A DNA stretch of 64,000 nucleotides from Rhizobium sp. L51/94 (GTDB lineage: Bacteria; Pseudomonadota; Alphaproteobacteria; Rhizobiales; Rhizobiaceae), in assembly GCF_019355555.1 (NCBI RefSeq), contig NZ_CP072143.1, forward strand, positions 124,001 through 188,000. The letters are read 5' to 3'. Made by a program: the position numbers and the translations under genes. Shown here in pieces: positions 27,230 to 36,906 of this stretch (positions are counted from its first letter, which is position 1; every line of letters begins with the position of its first letter). The notes under the pieces are model-generated. The model worked only from the letters and a program-made list of their open reading frames with translations, did no database searches and had not been told where the DNA came from.

Positions 27230-29716
27230 ATGAACATAAGCAACGAGCGGTGGATACGTGATGTCGTCGTCGAAATTCTCGGCGAGGAGCCCGCGACCAT
27301 TTCAGACGGCGAAAACCTATTTGAAGCCGGGCTGGATTCGGTCGGACTTCTGCGGCTTGTCAATCGCCTGCGGCGTGGCGGGCTGCAGGTCAGCTTTGGG
27401 GATTTAGCGCGGGAGCCGACCCTTGCGGCATGGGACAGATTGGTCGGCAGCGAAAAGGCCGCAGACGATGGCGCCGAACCGGCAAGCGATCATGCGGCGG
27501 ATGCCCCCGATGAAGGCGAGGCCAATAGCGAGCCGACACAGCTGGGCGTGATGCAACACGCCTATTGGGTGGGACGAAGTGCGGGGCAGAGGCTCGGTGG
27601 CGTTGCTGCCCATCTCTATGCGGAGTTCGATCATCCCCCCACCGGCACCGATCCGGCAATCGATGCGAACAGGCTGAAGGCTGCGCTGGAGCGTGTGCTG
27701 GAGCGCCATGAAACGCTGCGCACCCGCATCACCTCCGACGGCAGGCAGGAAGTATTGGCGAAGCTTTCCGCCGCGCTCGCCGTGCACGACATGCGCGGAC
27801 ATTCCGAGGCCGACGTGCAAGATCATCTGTCCCGCATGCGCGATGCCTTCTCCCATCAGGCCCTCGATATCGACAATGGCGAAGTCATGTCGGTCGCGCT
27901 GACCCTGCTGCCCGATGGCGCGACGCGCCTCCATCTCGATGTCGACATGATCGCCGCCGATGCCGTCAGCTATCGGATCCTGCTCGCCGACTTCGCGGCG
28001 CTCTACGGCTCGCCTTCCCTCAACCTTCCGCCCCTCGGCCTAAATTACCGGGACTATCTTGCAGGCACGCGATCCGGCCACGCACAGCGCGTACACCAGG
28101 CCGCCGAAGCCTGGCGAGAGCGATTGCCGACATTGCCGGGGGCGCCGATCCTGCCCGAAGTGATCGAAGCGTCTCGAGATGCAACCCCCAGAGTTGCGCG
28201 CCGGCATCTCTGGCTGGCACCCGGGCAAAAGCAACAGCTTACAGAAATTGCCCGTCGCAACGGCGTGACCGTGGCCATGACCGTGGCGACCGTGCTTTCC
28301 GAAGTGGTCGGGCATTGGAGCACGACGGATCACTTCCTGCTCAATGTCCCGATGTTCGATCGCGCCGCTGACCACCCCGATATCGATCGGATCGTCGGCG
28401 ATTTCTCCAGCTCGGTCATGCTCGAGGTCGATTTGCGGCAGCCGCAGACATTTGTCGACAGGGTCCGGGCGCTGCAGGCCCGCATGCATGCAGATGCAGC
28501 GCATGCGTCCCATACCGGTCTCGATGTGCTACGCGATCTCGGCCGCCAACGGGGCGAAACGGTACTGGCGCCGGTCGTGTTCACAAGCGCGCTGGGGCTT
28601 GGCGAGCTTTTCGCGCCCGCTGTCACCGCCGTCGTCGGCCGGCCCGTCTGGGTCATCTCGCAAGGTCCGCAGGTTCTTCTTGATGCGCAGGTCACCGAAT
28701 TCGAGGACGGACTGCTGGTGAACTGGGACACCCGGGAGGATGCACTGGCGCCGGGCGTTGTCGATGCCATGTTCGCCGCGTTCGGACAGGTCTTGCACAA
28801 GGTTATCGACGAACCCGCGGCATGGAATCGACCCATCCGGATTTCCACCGCAAACGCGCAGCGTCGCCGGTCTGGCGATCGTGATGTCCGCATCGTCGAT
28901 GCCGCGGGATGCGATCGTCCCGATCATGTCGCGGGCCGCCTGCTGTTTGCCGGCGAAGACGAGCAGGGTCGCCGGCGATGGGGACGCGCGGACAATAGCG
29001 GACGGGTCAGGCTGCTCGGTGACGATGACGAGCGCGTGGACGTCCATGGGATTCCGGTATGGCCCGTCGAGGTGGAGGACGCAATACGATCCGATGGTCG
29101 CATAGGCGAGGTCGCCGTGGTGCGGCATGACGAGAGCCTTGTCGCTGTGGTCGAGTTCGAACCGTCCACGGAAGCGGATACCAGAATGACCGGCAAGGCG
29201 TTTCGCGCCCAGCTCGCAAGGCGGATTCCCTCGCACCTCCTGCCGAGTCGGATCATCGTCGTCGACCGATTGCCGCGTAACGCCGATGGCGAGGCGAACT
29301 CGGACGCCCTGGACCGATTGATCTCGGACCAATCAGAGCGATCCGACCATGTCGCGCCCCGCACGGATCTTGAGCGCGTCCTTGCCGGCGCATGGGAGGA
29401 AATTCTAGGTCTGGAAAATATTGGCGTGAACGAGGAGTTCATCGCGCTGGGGGGTGATTCCCTGCTGGCGGCAAGAGTGGTCTCGAGATTGCGGGAAGAA
29501 CTCGACACAAACGCAGTGACGCTCCGCACCCTGTTTCGCTCTCCCACCATCGCCGAGCTTGCGGAACAGCTCCGCAAGGACGACGACCCCGCCAGGCTGG
29601 ACGAAGTGGCGTCCATCGTCCTCGAAATCCGAGCCATGTCCGATGACGAGGTCGCCAGCCATCTCGGCGAGACGGCATCCGACACGAACTCCCGACAGAC
29701 CGGAACGGCGGCATGA
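27230..29716 (+). CDS. NRPS: ArCP - cyclization - vestigial A - PCP
   Basis: The 828-residue synthetase opens with an aryl carrier domain (FEAGLDSVGLL, attachment Ser37). Residues about 100-530 are a heterocyclization domain: QHAYWVGR, the DxxxxDxxS motif D239-MIAA-D244-AV-S247, and PVVFTSALGLGELF. Residues about 545-690 resemble only the C-terminal subdomain of an A domain, and the A10 lysine region is altered (RNADGEANSDAL in place of NGKVDRKAL), so it cannot adenylate. A PCP follows (ALGGDSLLAARVV, Ser744). With Thr loaded by the upstream A domain it should make a 2-hydroxyphenyl-methyloxazoline thioester. Overlaps the next gene by ATGA. Confidence 0.9.
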   Translation: MNISNERWIRDVVVEILGEEPATISDGENLFEAGLDSVGLLRLVNRLRRGGLQVSFGDLAREPTLAAWDRLVGSEKAADDGAEPASDHAADAPDEGEANSEPTQLGVMQHAYWVGRSAGQRLGGVAAHLYAEFDHPPTGTDPAIDANRLKAALERVLERHETLRTRITSDGRQEVLAKLSAALAVHDMRGHSEADVQDHLSRMRDAFSHQALDIDNGEVMSVALTLLPDGATRLHLDVDMIAADAVSYRILLADFAALYGSPSLNLPPLGLNYRDYLAGTRSGHAQRVHQAAEAWRERLPTLPGAPILPEVIEASRDATPRVARRHLWLAPGQKQQLTEIARRNGVTVAMTVATVLSEVVGHWSTTDHFLLNVPMFDRAADHPDIDRIVGDFSSSVMLEVDLRQPQTFVDRVRALQARMHADAAHASHTGLDVLRDLGRQRGETVLAPVVFTSALGLGELFAPAVTAVVGRPVWVISQGPQVLLDAQVTEFEDGLLVNWDTREDALAPGVVDAMFAAFGQVLHKVIDEPAAWNRPIRISTANAQRRRSGDRDVRIVDAAGCDRPDHVAGRLLFAGEDEQGRRRWGRADNSGRVRLLGDDDERVDVHGIPVWPVEVEDAIRSDGRIGEVAVVRHDESLVAVVEFEPSTEADTRMTGKAFRAQLARRIPSHLLPSRIIVVDRLPRNADGEANSDALDRLISDQSERSDHVAPRTDLERVLAGAWEEILGLENIGVNEEFIALGGDSLLAARVVSRLREELDTNAVTLRTLFRSPTIAELAEQLRKDDDPARLDEVASIVLEIRAMSDDEVASHLGETASDTNSRQTGTAA

Positions 29717-31080
29717 TCGCGGACCGCCAAACGCTGCTTCGGCAGCGGCTCGCATCGGCGGGGCTGGGGGGAGCGGCGAAAGGCGATGGCATTCCGCGCC
29801 GGGCCCATCCTCGCCAGGCCGTTCTCTCCTCTGCCCAGCAGCAAACCTGGCTTTATCAGCAGGCTTTTCCAGGGAGCGTCAGCAACAATCTCGGCCTTGT
29901 CATCACATTCAATGGACAGGTGGACGAGAACAGGATTGCAGCAGCCGTCGATTGCATCGTGGAGCGGCACGAAATCCTTCGGACCACCTACCATGGCGGG
30001 CCGGATGGCGTTGCCTATCAGCACATCAGGCAATCCATGCGGGTTCCAAAGTCGTTCGCCAATGTCTCCGGCGAAGAAGCCGTGGCGCTGGCCAAGGCCT
30101 CGTTGCTCACGCCGTTCGACCTGGAGACGGAGGCGCCCCTCAGACTGCTGTTCTTCCGCACCGGTGTTGACGAGATCATGTTTGCGCTCGTCGTGCATCA
30201 TATCATCTGGGACGGAGCCACCTTCGACCTGTTCTCGAAGGAACTGGAAAGGGCCTACGAAGCGGGCGCTGCCACCCTTCCGGCGCTGCCCGTTCACTAT
30301 GCCGACATCGCAGAATGGGACCGGCACCGTCAGCCCCGGATCGCCGACGATGACAGGGAATACTGGATACGCCGCCTCGCCGCTCCCCGTCCGCCGAAGA
30401 CATTGAGGACGAACACCGGCGACATTGCAGCCGACCTGGAATCGGCCGGCCGCGTCGATTACCGGCTGGCGTCACCGCTTGACCTGACGCGACTTGCCGC
30501 CAGCCACAGGGTGACGCCCTTCATTGCGTTTCTGGCCTGCTGGGCCGCAGTGCTCGGCAGGAAAGACACCGACGAGGTAACGGTTGGCACGACGGTGCTG
30601 ACCCGCGATCATATCGAGGCGGAAAACCTCATCGGCAATTTCGCCAACCACATCGTGCTTCGCCTGCCGGTCGGCACCGCGTCGGCCTCCCGGACGCTGA
30701 TCAGGGCAGCCGCCGCGGAATTCGAAGCAGGCTTTGCCCATCGCAATCTGCCTTACGAGACCGTCGTCGAAGCCCTTGGCGGCCAGGAGATCGCGACGCC
30801 GCCCGACCTGTTCGATTCACTGGTCGTCTTCATTCCGAGCGGAACGGAAGGTCCGCGCCTCCCGGGCATTGCTACCCGATGGCAGCGCCTTCACAACGAC
30901 GCGACGCAGTTTCCGCTCGTTCCCCTAGGCCTGGAAGTCTTCGTGCGCGGCCGCGGCGCGCAAACCGTCATCGATGTCGAGGCCACCTACGCCCGGAACG
31001 CCTTCTGCAGAGAAACCATCACCGAACTCCTTTCGCAGCTGGACAACACCATCCGCGATGCAGTCCAAGAGGTCTGGTAA
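29713..31080 (+). CDS. Stand-alone NRPS condensation domain
   Basis: The 455-residue protein is one condensation domain: SSAQQQTWLYQQ near the start, ERHEILRTTY, the catalytic HHIIWDG (H162-G168), YADIAEWDRHR, and the later NFANHIVLRLPV and RNLPYETVVEAL blocks. No A, PCP or TE domain is attached. Stand-alone C domains such as VibH join a carrier-bound acyl group to a free amine; with a decarboxylase gene two genes downstream, a diamine acceptor is conceivable. It may also simply be a split C domain of the neighbouring modules. It overlaps the upstream synthetase gene by four bases. Confidence 0.88.
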   Translation: MIADRQTLLRQRLASAGLGGAAKGDGIPRRAHPRQAVLSSAQQQTWLYQQAFPGSVSNNLGLVITFNGQVDENRIAAAVDCIVERHEILRTTYHGGPDGVAYQHIRQSMRVPKSFANVSGEEAVALAKASLLTPFDLETEAPLRLLFFRTGVDEIMFALVVHHIIWDGATFDLFSKELERAYEAGAATLPALPVHYADIAEWDRHRQPRIADDDREYWIRRLAAPRPPKTLRTNTGDIAADLESAGRVDYRLASPLDLTRLAASHRVTPFIAFLACWAAVLGRKDTDEVTVGTTVLTRDHIEAENLIGNFANHIVLRLPVGTASASRTLIRAAAAEFEAGFAHRNLPYETVVEALGGQEIATPPDLFDSLVVFIPSGTEGPRLPGIATRWQRLHNDATQFPLVPLGLEVFVRGRGAQTVIDVEATYARNAFCRETITELLSQLDNTIRDAVQEVW

Positions 31081-31085
31081 AATCT

Positions 31086-34000
31086 ATGAATTCGCGAATT
31101 GAACTCCTGCACCGACGGCTCGACCAGAATGGCGTGAAACGAACGGCGATCCGCAAACGCCCGAACGCCGAGGCGGCACCGCTATCGGACGCCCAGCACA
31201 GGATGTGGCTGCACCAGAAACTGCATCCCGCCAGCGGCGCCTACAATGTCTGCATCCGCATCGACCTTGCCGGCGCTCTCGATGTGTCCAGATTGCTCGC
31301 CGCGCTCGCCGCCGTGGTCGATCACCACGAAGTCCTGCGCACCACCTATCCGACGGACGCGAAAGGCCAGCCCTACCAGCGAATTCACGCCCAATTATCC
31401 CCTGAGGTGCATATCGTCGAATACGGCGACCCCGAGCGCGTGGCGCGCGACAGCGCCTGCACACCGTTCGACATCGCCTCCTCCGGGCCGCTCCGTGCGC
31501 ATCTGGTCAAGATAGATGAAGCCAGATGGTCGCTGGTGCTGACGGTACATCATATCGTCTGGGACGGCGGATGCTTCGGTGTTTTCAGTCGGGATCTCAG
31601 CCTTGCCTATCGTGGGCTGGCGATCGAGCCCCTGTCGATCCAGTATGCCGACATCACGGCGCATCGGAGCCCCCCCAATTCCGACGCAGATCTTGAGGCG
31701 CAGCTCAGCTACTGGCGTGAAACGCTGACGCCATTGCCGCCGGCTTTGCCCCTGCCGACCATCCAATCGTCCGGCCCCCGCACCAGCGAAAGGGCAAGCC
31801 GCCTGGATCGCGTCATGCCGACCGACTGCGCCACGGGCCTGCGCGCGGCGGCCGCCAGCCTCAAGACAACACCTTTCGCCGTTTTCATCGCCGCCTATGC
31901 GCTCCTGCTCCATCGCTGGACCGGAGCTTCCGATATCACTATCGGCACGACTGTCGCCAATCGGCATGAGCCGGGAAGCGGCGCGCTGATCGGCAACTTC
32001 GGGAACACGGTCCTGCTGCGTCTCGAAGTGTCTGCGGACGCAACGTTCCGCCAACTCGTCAGGCAGACGGCGCGTGTCGTGACAGACGCGGTCAGCCATG
32101 GCGACGTCTCGTTCGAACGAATCGTCTCCGCGCTCGCGCCTGTGCGCGAGGCCGGCCATGGCTTCTTCACCGACACGCTCGGCCTGTTCCTCGACCGCGA
32201 CATCGGTGGCCCCGACCTGCCGGAGGTCGAGGTTCGATGGAGCAATGTGTTCAATGGCTCCTCTCCGTTTGCCCTTACCTTCCAGGGCTTTCTGACAGGC
32301 GACGCTCTGGAGGTGGAAGCGACGTTCCGCAGCGAGCTTTTTGCGACCGCCACCGTGCTCGACATGCTTGACCATCTGGAATCGATATTGCTCGCGGCGA
32401 CTGCCGACTCCGCGCAGCCTTGCTCGACCGTCAGCCGTCTGCCGGCCCCGCAGCGTGACCGCCTTCTCCGGCTTTCCCGCGGAGGCGAGATCGATCTAAA
32501 CCCGGTTTCCGTCCTCGACCACTGGCGCCGCCAGGTGAAGAGCAAGCCCTCGCGAATTGCGCTCGTCAGCGGCTCGGATCGTTTCCGTTTCCTCGAGATC
32601 GACGAACAGGCCAATCGACTGGCAGCGCACCTGATGGCGCGCAGCATCCGGGCGCAGGATGTCGTTGCGGTCGCTGCAAGGCGCGGATTGATCACCGTCG
32701 TCGCGCCGCTGGCGATCTGGAAATGCGGGGCGATCTTCCTCCCGCTCGACCCGCGCCATCCCGAAGTCCGCTTGCAGAAGCTCGTTCGTTCCGCGAATGC
32801 AAAACTCCTGATCTGCGATTCCGACGTCGCGATCGATAATCTGCCCGTCGTCTCCATCGACGCATTCATGGCTACGGCAACCGAGCCTACCATCGATCCC
32901 GGCCACAGCCCCCATCGGCTTGAAGCAGCCCATATCGGCTTCACATCGGGATCCACCGGCCAGCCGAAGGGCGTCGTGACCACGCATGGCTCGCTGGCGG
33001 CTCGCACCGTCTGGGTATCGGGCCATTGGCCCGGGGGCGTGGGCGGCACCCGCCTTGCCAAGAGCGCGCCGACGGCGATCGATGCAACGGCGGAGCTCTG
33101 CGAAGCTTTCGTCACCGGCGAATGCATCGTTCTTGCGACCGATGACGAAGCCAGGGATGCGGCAGCGCTCGCTCGCCTTCTGAAAGCCCACGGCATAGGG
33201 CACTTCATGGCGGTACCGGGGCTGATCGGGGCCGTCGCGATCGCGGCGCCGGATGTTATGTCCGACAGGGATCGGGTTCTTTCCACCGGCGAGGCCCTCC
33301 TTCCCGGCGTCGCGGCCTCCATCTACCGGACAGCCGAAAGCGTGCCGCTCTACAATTCCTATGGATGCACGGAAACCACCGGAGACGTCACGGCCGGAAG
33401 GATAAGCAGCAAAGATGCCGCAAACGGCGTCATATCGATCGGCCGGCCGCTCCCCGGGTCCTGCTGCTACGTGCTGGCCGCAGATCTGACGCTGTCTCCG
33501 CCGGGGGCGCTCGGCGAACTCTATGTCGCAGGGCAACAGCTCGCCCGCGGCTATCTTACCCAGCCGGCATTGACCGCGACCCGGTTTATTGCCAGCCCCT
33601 TTGCCGGGCACGACCGCTTGTACCGCACCGGGGATCTCGTTCGCTGGCGCGAAGACGGGCGGCTTGAGCTCGCCGGCCGCATCGATGATCAGGTCAACAT
33701 ACGCGGCTACAGGGTAGAGCCCGACGAGACCGTCGCGGAACTTTACGCCGTCCCCGATGTGAAAGAGGCGGCCGTTCTGCCGCGTAGGATCGGATCCACC
33801 ATGGAACTCGTCGCCTATGTGTCGGGCGACGGCCTGCGACCGCAGGACGGGCCGAGGCTCCGCGCACGCCTGGCCGATCGCCTGCCGGGCCCGCTTGTCC
33901 CGGCCGAGGTGGTCGTGCTGCCGTCATTGCCGCGGCTCGAGGGCGGCAAGATCGACCGGCAGGCCCTGCCGCGGGGAGTGGTCGCGCCGGATGTTTCATC

Positions 34001-35288
34001 GAGACCGCCGCGAAACGATCGCGAGAAAAATCTGACGCGCATCCTGGCGGAGCTTTTCGGCTGCGGGTCCGTCGGCATCGACGACAACTTTTTCACGCTT
34101 GGCGGAGATTCGCTGATGGCCTTGTCCTTCGCGGCCTGCGCCAACGCTGCCGGATTTGAATTTCCGGCGGCGGCGGTGTTCCAGTATCCGACCGTCGCCC
34201 AACTGGTGGAGCAGCTCCCGCCATCGGTCGAAGAACAGGCGAAGCCCATCTCTCTTCCGGCGCAGGTACATCGCTTCCGGCTTTCCGGCTTGCCCCTGTC
34301 CGAATTCGTGACGTGGGAGCCACTTCGAGGTCCAGCCAAGCCCGACCGTTTGCGCGCGGCGCTGGCGGAAGCCATATCGAGCCATCCGACGCTTCGACAG
34401 GCGATTGTCGCCAGGGGACGACTGTGGCGCGCCACGCGGATGGCCGGGGACGGGTCTGGCGCCAAGGTCATCGAGATCGCGAGTTCCGACCCAGCCAGGG
34501 TGATAGAGGCGGCGCGATCGGCGATCGATATTGCCGCGGGCGCCGTGATTGCCGTAGTCCTCACCCCCGGTGCCGCCCTGCTGGTCGCGCACGCCGCCGC
34601 GATCGATGGCCTGTCGCTGAGGCGAATAGCCTATGACATCGATAGACACCTTGCGGAGGAACACACCATGCCGACGCGCGCCGATCACGCGAGCGGTCGC
34701 GGTCAAGCCGCGATGCATCCTTTCGCGCCGGCTCCAGCAACCATTCACCACGACTGGCAATCGATCATTGACCTGGGCCCGAAATGCCCATGGTGGGTCG
34801 GACCGGACGAGATCCTGTCAAAGGGACCTGATGTCAGGGTTAGGGCCGCGATGGACCTCTCCGCTGAAACTCTTCACATGCATGCCCTGCTGTCTGCCGC
34901 CCTCGATGTCTCCAAAGGCGATCTCGTCGTTGCGGATGTCGAGGTCGAACCCGACGGGATCAGCCCACTTCTTGCGGCGCCCGTCCTGGCGCGCGCTGGC
35001 GCCCGGGACGCACCCGGCGACGGGGGCTCGTATATCGCCTTTATCGATCGCCGCAGGCCTGTCGCGGGTGGCCCCGGCCTTCTCGTACGGCGTACCGTCA
35101 CGCCGCGATCGTGGCCGGACGCCGGCATGGTCCGGGGTACGGATCGCCTTTACCGGATTGTCGCATCCTGGCAGGAGATCGAAGGCCAAACCGAGTTGGA
35201 GATCGCGGCCGGCGATACGGACATGGCGCGGGCACTGCTGAACGCGTGGATCGCTGCAATCTCCCGTCAGGATTCAGACCGTGCGTAG
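31086..35288 (+). CDS. NRPS: C - A - PCP - degenerate E-like domain
   Basis: The 1400-residue synthetase has a C domain (SDAQHRMWLHQ, HHIVWDG at 155-161), an A domain at about 480-960 (IGFTSGSTGQPKGV, NSYGCTETTGDV, YRTGDLVRW, GRIDDQVNIRGYRVEPDE, LEGGKIDRQAL), a PCP (TLGGDSLMAL, Ser1009) and a C-terminal epimerase/condensation-like segment of about 330 residues. In that last segment the HHxxxDG motif reads HAAAIDG (H1169, Ala1170), so the second, catalytic His is missing. The A-domain specificity residues read D-A-E-G-L-T-S-G-D; I know no match, though the acidic third residue would suit a basic amino acid. ATG at 31086 is chosen; the longer frame from 30879 lies in the previous gene. Confidence 0.88.
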   Translation: MNSRIELLHRRLDQNGVKRTAIRKRPNAEAAPLSDAQHRMWLHQKLHPASGAYNVCIRIDLAGALDVSRLLAALAAVVDHHEVLRTTYPTDAKGQPYQRIHAQLSPEVHIVEYGDPERVARDSACTPFDIASSGPLRAHLVKIDEARWSLVLTVHHIVWDGGCFGVFSRDLSLAYRGLAIEPLSIQYADITAHRSPPNSDADLEAQLSYWRETLTPLPPALPLPTIQSSGPRTSERASRLDRVMPTDCATGLRAAAASLKTTPFAVFIAAYALLLHRWTGASDITIGTTVANRHEPGSGALIGNFGNTVLLRLEVSADATFRQLVRQTARVVTDAVSHGDVSFERIVSALAPVREAGHGFFTDTLGLFLDRDIGGPDLPEVEVRWSNVFNGSSPFALTFQGFLTGDALEVEATFRSELFATATVLDMLDHLESILLAATADSAQPCSTVSRLPAPQRDRLLRLSRGGEIDLNPVSVLDHWRRQVKSKPSRIALVSGSDRFRFLEIDEQANRLAAHLMARSIRAQDVVAVAARRGLITVVAPLAIWKCGAIFLPLDPRHPEVRLQKLVRSANAKLLICDSDVAIDNLPVVSIDAFMATATEPTIDPGHSPHRLEAAHIGFTSGSTGQPKGVVTTHGSLAARTVWVSGHWPGGVGGTRLAKSAPTAIDATAELCEAFVTGECIVLATDDEARDAAALARLLKAHGIGHFMAVPGLIGAVAIAAPDVMSDRDRVLSTGEALLPGVAASIYRTAESVPLYNSYGCTETTGDVTAGRISSKDAANGVISIGRPLPGSCCYVLAADLTLSPPGALGELYVAGQQLARGYLTQPALTATRFIASPFAGHDRLYRTGDLVRWREDGRLELAGRIDDQVNIRGYRVEPDETVAELYAVPDVKEAAVLPRRIGSTMELVAYVSGDGLRPQDGPRLRARLADRLPGPLVPAEVVVLPSLPRLEGGKIDRQALPRGVVAPDVSSRPPRNDREKNLTRILAELFGCGSVGIDDNFFTLGGDSLMALSFAACANAAGFEFPAAAVFQYPTVAQLVEQLPPSVEEQAKPISLPAQVHRFRLSGLPLSEFVTWEPLRGPAKPDRLRAALAEAISSHPTLRQAIVARGRLWRATRMAGDGSGAKVIEIASSDPARVIEAARSAIDIAAGAVIAVVLTPGAALLVAHAAAIDGLSLRRIAYDIDRHLAEEHTMPTRADHASGRGQAAMHPFAPAPATIHHDWQSIIDLGPKCPWWVGPDEILSKGPDVRVRAAMDLSAETLHMHALLSAALDVSKGDLVVADVEVEPDGISPLLAAPVLARAGARDAPGDGGSYIAFIDRRRPVAGGPGLLVRRTVTPRSWPDAGMVRGTDRLYRIVASWQEIEGQTELEIAAGDTDMARALLNAWIAAISRQDSDRA

Positions 35289-36765
35289 TGGCGACCTCAA
35301 TACGCCGCTGGCAACACATCTGGCACAATTCACGCGCCATGGACGTTGCCACAATTTTCACGCGGTGCCGTGGCCAGCCATCCTTGAGGCTGCATCCCCG
35401 GAATTCGCACAGCAGTATCGCGCAATACTCGGCGCCGACCTTTCGAGGACAGACGCAAGTTGGTCGGGCAGCGCCGTTGATTCGTTCTTCACACCCCACG
35501 GGCCGCTTGCCGACGCACAACAAAGGACGGCCAGGGCTTTCGGCGCAGATGCAACGTTCTTCGGCACCAGCGGCACGACGACCAGCAATCAAATCGCCCT
35601 GGAATCGCTCCGCTTTCCCGGCGCTGACGTGCTGATAGACTGCACAGCTCACCAATCACTGCTCTTTGCCGCCGAGGGAATGAACGTCGTGTCCTCGCCT
35701 TGCGCCGGCACGGTGGAAAACCCGTGTATCGACATTGAGGAAACGGCGAGGCTGCTTGCGCGACGCGCCTCCGAGGGTCGACCACTCGATATCCTGGTGC
35801 TTTCAGCCACAAGTTACGATGGTCGAAAGCTGCGTCTTGATCGCGCTCTGCCAGTCATGGTCGCCTCGTCTCCGACGACGGCAATCGTCATCGATGAAGC
35901 CTGGTCGGCACTGCACGCGTTTGTTCCTTCGCTTGTCGATTCCACCGCCCTTGCCGTTGCTTCCCGTCTGCCACTGCTCGCACCCGTCCTGGTGACGCAT
36001 TCGGCGCACAAGACGATGGCAGCGCTGCGTCAGGGTTCCTATCTCCACGTCCTCGGCTCTTCCTCCGATATCGAGAAAGTGCGCCTGGCGCGGTATCGCA
36101 TTCACACCACCTCCCCGTCATGGCCGATCCTGACCTCGCTCGATCTTGCGCGCGCGTATGCCGAGCAATTCGGCGCCATCGAGTTTGCCAATGCCGTCGT
36201 CCTCAAGACGAAACTCGAAGCAATGCTGCGCCAAGACCCTGTCACCGCCGACATTCTGGCGTCCCCGTCGCTTGGCCCCTACTACGAGCTTGATCCGCTG
36301 GTGTTATGCCTTCTTGTCGGGCCGCGCTCGCGTATCATCAGGGATCGGCTCTTAAGCGAACACCACGTGCTCGTCACAGTGGCCGGCGATCATCTCGTCG
36401 TGCGTCTGCATTTTGGCGTTACCGAGTTCGATCTGCTTGCGCTGATGAAAGGCCTGTCGCTGCTGGCGTCGGAATTCAGATTGCCACCACCCGCTCCACG
36501 ACCGGCCGGCCCGCAGGATTTCGTGCCCGCCATTGGCTCGCATAGCCGGAACTATATCATTCCCTATCCTCCCGGCGTTCCACTAGCGAGGCCTGGAGAG
36601 CTCTGGACGGACCGGCACGCCAAGGCGCTTACACAAGAAAGAGCGCGAGGGTCTGAAATCTATTGCTTGGCAGCAGGCGGCGGCGGCGTGCGTCGCGCCA
36701 CGGGTGCGGTCCCTGTGGCGCTCGACCCGATAGTCAGTCCGGCCACCGAGGACGAGCCCATGTGA
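35281..36765 (+). CDS. PLP-dependent Orn/Lys/Arg decarboxylase-family protein
   Basis: The 494-residue protein has the major-domain pattern of fold-type I amino-acid decarboxylases: FFGTSGTTTSNQIAL, LIDCTAHQSLLFAAEGMN, VIDEAWSALHAF (Asp205 for the pyridine nitrogen) and the PLP lysine in THSAHKTMAALRQGS (Lys244). It is shorter than the large inducible enzymes and lacks their N-terminal wing. It should decarboxylate a basic amino acid, giving putrescine, cadaverine or agmatine, or act on a hydroxylated or carrier-bound amino acid of the pathway. It starts with GTG overlapping the upstream NRPS gene by eight bases, so it is a true member of the biosynthetic operon. Confidence 0.82.
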   Translation: MRSGDLNTPLATHLAQFTRHGRCHNFHAVPWPAILEAASPEFAQQYRAILGADLSRTDASWSGSAVDSFFTPHGPLADAQQRTARAFGADATFFGTSGTTTSNQIALESLRFPGADVLIDCTAHQSLLFAAEGMNVVSSPCAGTVENPCIDIEETARLLARRASEGRPLDILVLSATSYDGRKLRLDRALPVMVASSPTTAIVIDEAWSALHAFVPSLVDSTALAVASRLPLLAPVLVTHSAHKTMAALRQGSYLHVLGSSSDIEKVRLARYRIHTTSPSWPILTSLDLARAYAEQFGAIEFANAVVLKTKLEAMLRQDPVTADILASPSLGPYYELDPLVLCLLVGPRSRIIRDRLLSEHHVLVTVAGDHLVVRLHFGVTEFDLLALMKGLSLLASEFRLPPPAPRPAGPQDFVPAIGSHSRNYIIPYPPGVPLARPGELWTDRHAKALTQERARGSEIYCLAAGGGGVRRATGAVPVALDPIVSPATEDEPM

Positions 36766-36906
36766 CCGAGGCTTTTTGCGACAGTTTGCCGGCAACCGCG
36801 AAGCCGCCCTTCATCCCATGCGACGCCTATCCGCAAAGACGACTGGCCAGCCGGGTCTCGACACCCCATTCGACGGCCTTCGCCGTGATCAGACAGGAGA
36901 AATGAA

